Origin: Microcoleus sp. FACHB-831
Lineage (GTDB): Bacteria > Cyanobacteriota > Cyanobacteriia > Cyanobacteriales > FACHB-T130
Length of the DNA stretch: 64,000 nt
Reading direction: 5' to 3'
Assembly: GCF_014695585.1 (NCBI RefSeq)
Contig: NZ_JACJON010000025.1
Coordinates: forward strand, 1-64,000
Part shown: positions 63,694 through 64,000 of the stretch, piece after piece
How positions within the stretch are numbered: the stretch's first letter is position 1
Layout of the letters: every line of letters begins with the position of its first letter
Translations under genes and position numbers: made by a program
The notes under the pieces: model-generated
Database searches by the model: none
Told to the model about the DNA's origin: nothing
Seen by the model: only the letters and a program-made list of their open reading frames with translations

Positions 63694-64000
63694 TTAGAAT
63701 TTATCCGTTTCTGGCGGCGGTGCGCCAACCCCCGGTTGATTGATGAAGAAGTTCTTGGCAGCTTCGTTTTGATAGACGCAATTAATCTCCGGTTTGCTCT
63801 CAAGCGTGCCAGTGAAGCCAAATGTGTTCATCCGGTTTTTGCACTCGTTAACCTGGTCTGAAGTTACAAGTTTTTGTTGCTCTAAAACCGCCCAGTTATT
63901 GGTACGCAATACACAACCAGGGCGCATAGTTGGCTGAGATACATACACGTTGAAAGGATTCAGCGTCACGTAGATGCGGGCGTCCGTAACCATAGCGCTG
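63694..64000 (-). CDS. Cyanobacterial protein, 5' end cut off by the window (DUF3172-like)
   Basis: At least 102 residues on the minus strand. The frame stays open to the window edge at 64000, so the start lies outside and the internal ATG at 63993 is probably not the start. Visible features: VTLNPFNVYVSQPTMRPGC, NNWAVLEQQ, and a C-terminal Pro-rich tail. These resemble the cyanobacteria-restricted DUF3172 family. Two or three Cys could be structural. Function unknown. Confidence 0.6.
   Translation of the reverse strand, partial: SAMVTDARIYVTLNPFNVYVSQPTMRPGCVLRTNNWAVLEQQKLVTSDQVNECKNRMNTFGFTGTLESKPEINCVYQNEAAKNFFINQPGVGAPPPETDKF

Noticed and set aside
1-64000. tRNA, rRNA, CRISPR array or prophage
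   Set aside because: No cloverleaf with a GGTTCRA arm, no rRNA-like block, no regularly spaced identical repeats of CRISPR length with unique spacers, and no phage structural genes were seen.

Overview
The window is chromosomal DNA from a cyanobacterium, most likely a filamentous one. The octamer GCGATCGC (HIP1) recurs throughout, as is typical of cyanobacterial genomes. Heptanucleotide tandem repeats sit between genes and, in one case, inside a gene. Several gene families are cyanobacterial: a stand-alone helical carotenoid protein, a ferrochelatase with a C-terminal chlorophyll-binding-type helix, a DevBCA-type exporter, Slr1658/Slr1659-type regulators, HAF/PEP-CTERM and AMIN-domain proteins. 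I saw no rRNA, tRNA or CRISPR array.

Layout. 0-8.4 kb: secreted and pentapeptide proteins, aspS, an acidic protein, the helical carotenoid protein, and a Roadblock/small-GTPase pair. 8.5-14.5 kb: a DevBCA/MacAB-type exporter on the minus strand with a HicAB toxin-antitoxin pair inserted between permease and ATPase, then a divergent TPR lipoprotein-like gene. 14.6-15.9 kb: three tandem single-domain response regulators. 17.2-19.8 kb: a type IIA topoisomerase A subunit. 19.8-21.8 kb: a FAD monooxygenase and a TetR regulator sharing a palindromic operator. 22-28.3 kb: sugar-type ABC ATPase, two small unknowns, gatB, a three-copy array of candidate small RNA genes, argJ. 28.3-29.3 kb: a Y1 (REP-associated) transposase embedded in palindromic repeats. 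29.3-33.9 kb: Ser/Thr kinase, TPR-protease, P-loop kinase, acetyltransferase. 34.5-41.7 kb: housekeeping genes (hemH, cdsA, cbiT, PLP decarboxylase, ychF). 41.8-54.7 kb: a large signalling block with an adenylate cyclase, a STAS/ATPase partner-switch pair led by a 1769-residue kinase-AAA-GAF-SpoIIE phosphatase, and a multi-PAS histidine kinase. 55-59 kb: a HAF/PEP-CTERM protein and a small accessory island with a solitary DNA methyltransferase. 59.2-64 kb: a pentapeptide protein, a second histidine kinase, an AMIN/VirB10-like protein and a truncated cyanobacterial gene.

How genes fit together. AspS carries the His typical of non-discriminating enzymes and GatB is in the same window, which fits transamidation for Asn-tRNA. 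The kinase-phosphatase, ATPase and STAS genes form a self-contained partner-switching operon. The TetR gene and the monooxygenase carry near-identical operators and so look like one regulon.

The best candidate for something undescribed is the gatB-argJ intergenic region. Three successive units each have a -35, an 18-nt spacer, a -10 and a 53-57 nt transcript ending in a hairpin plus T-run. The terminator stem differs between copy types but still folds, as expected of a small RNA family. All family names here come from reading the proteins by eye; no database search was run.
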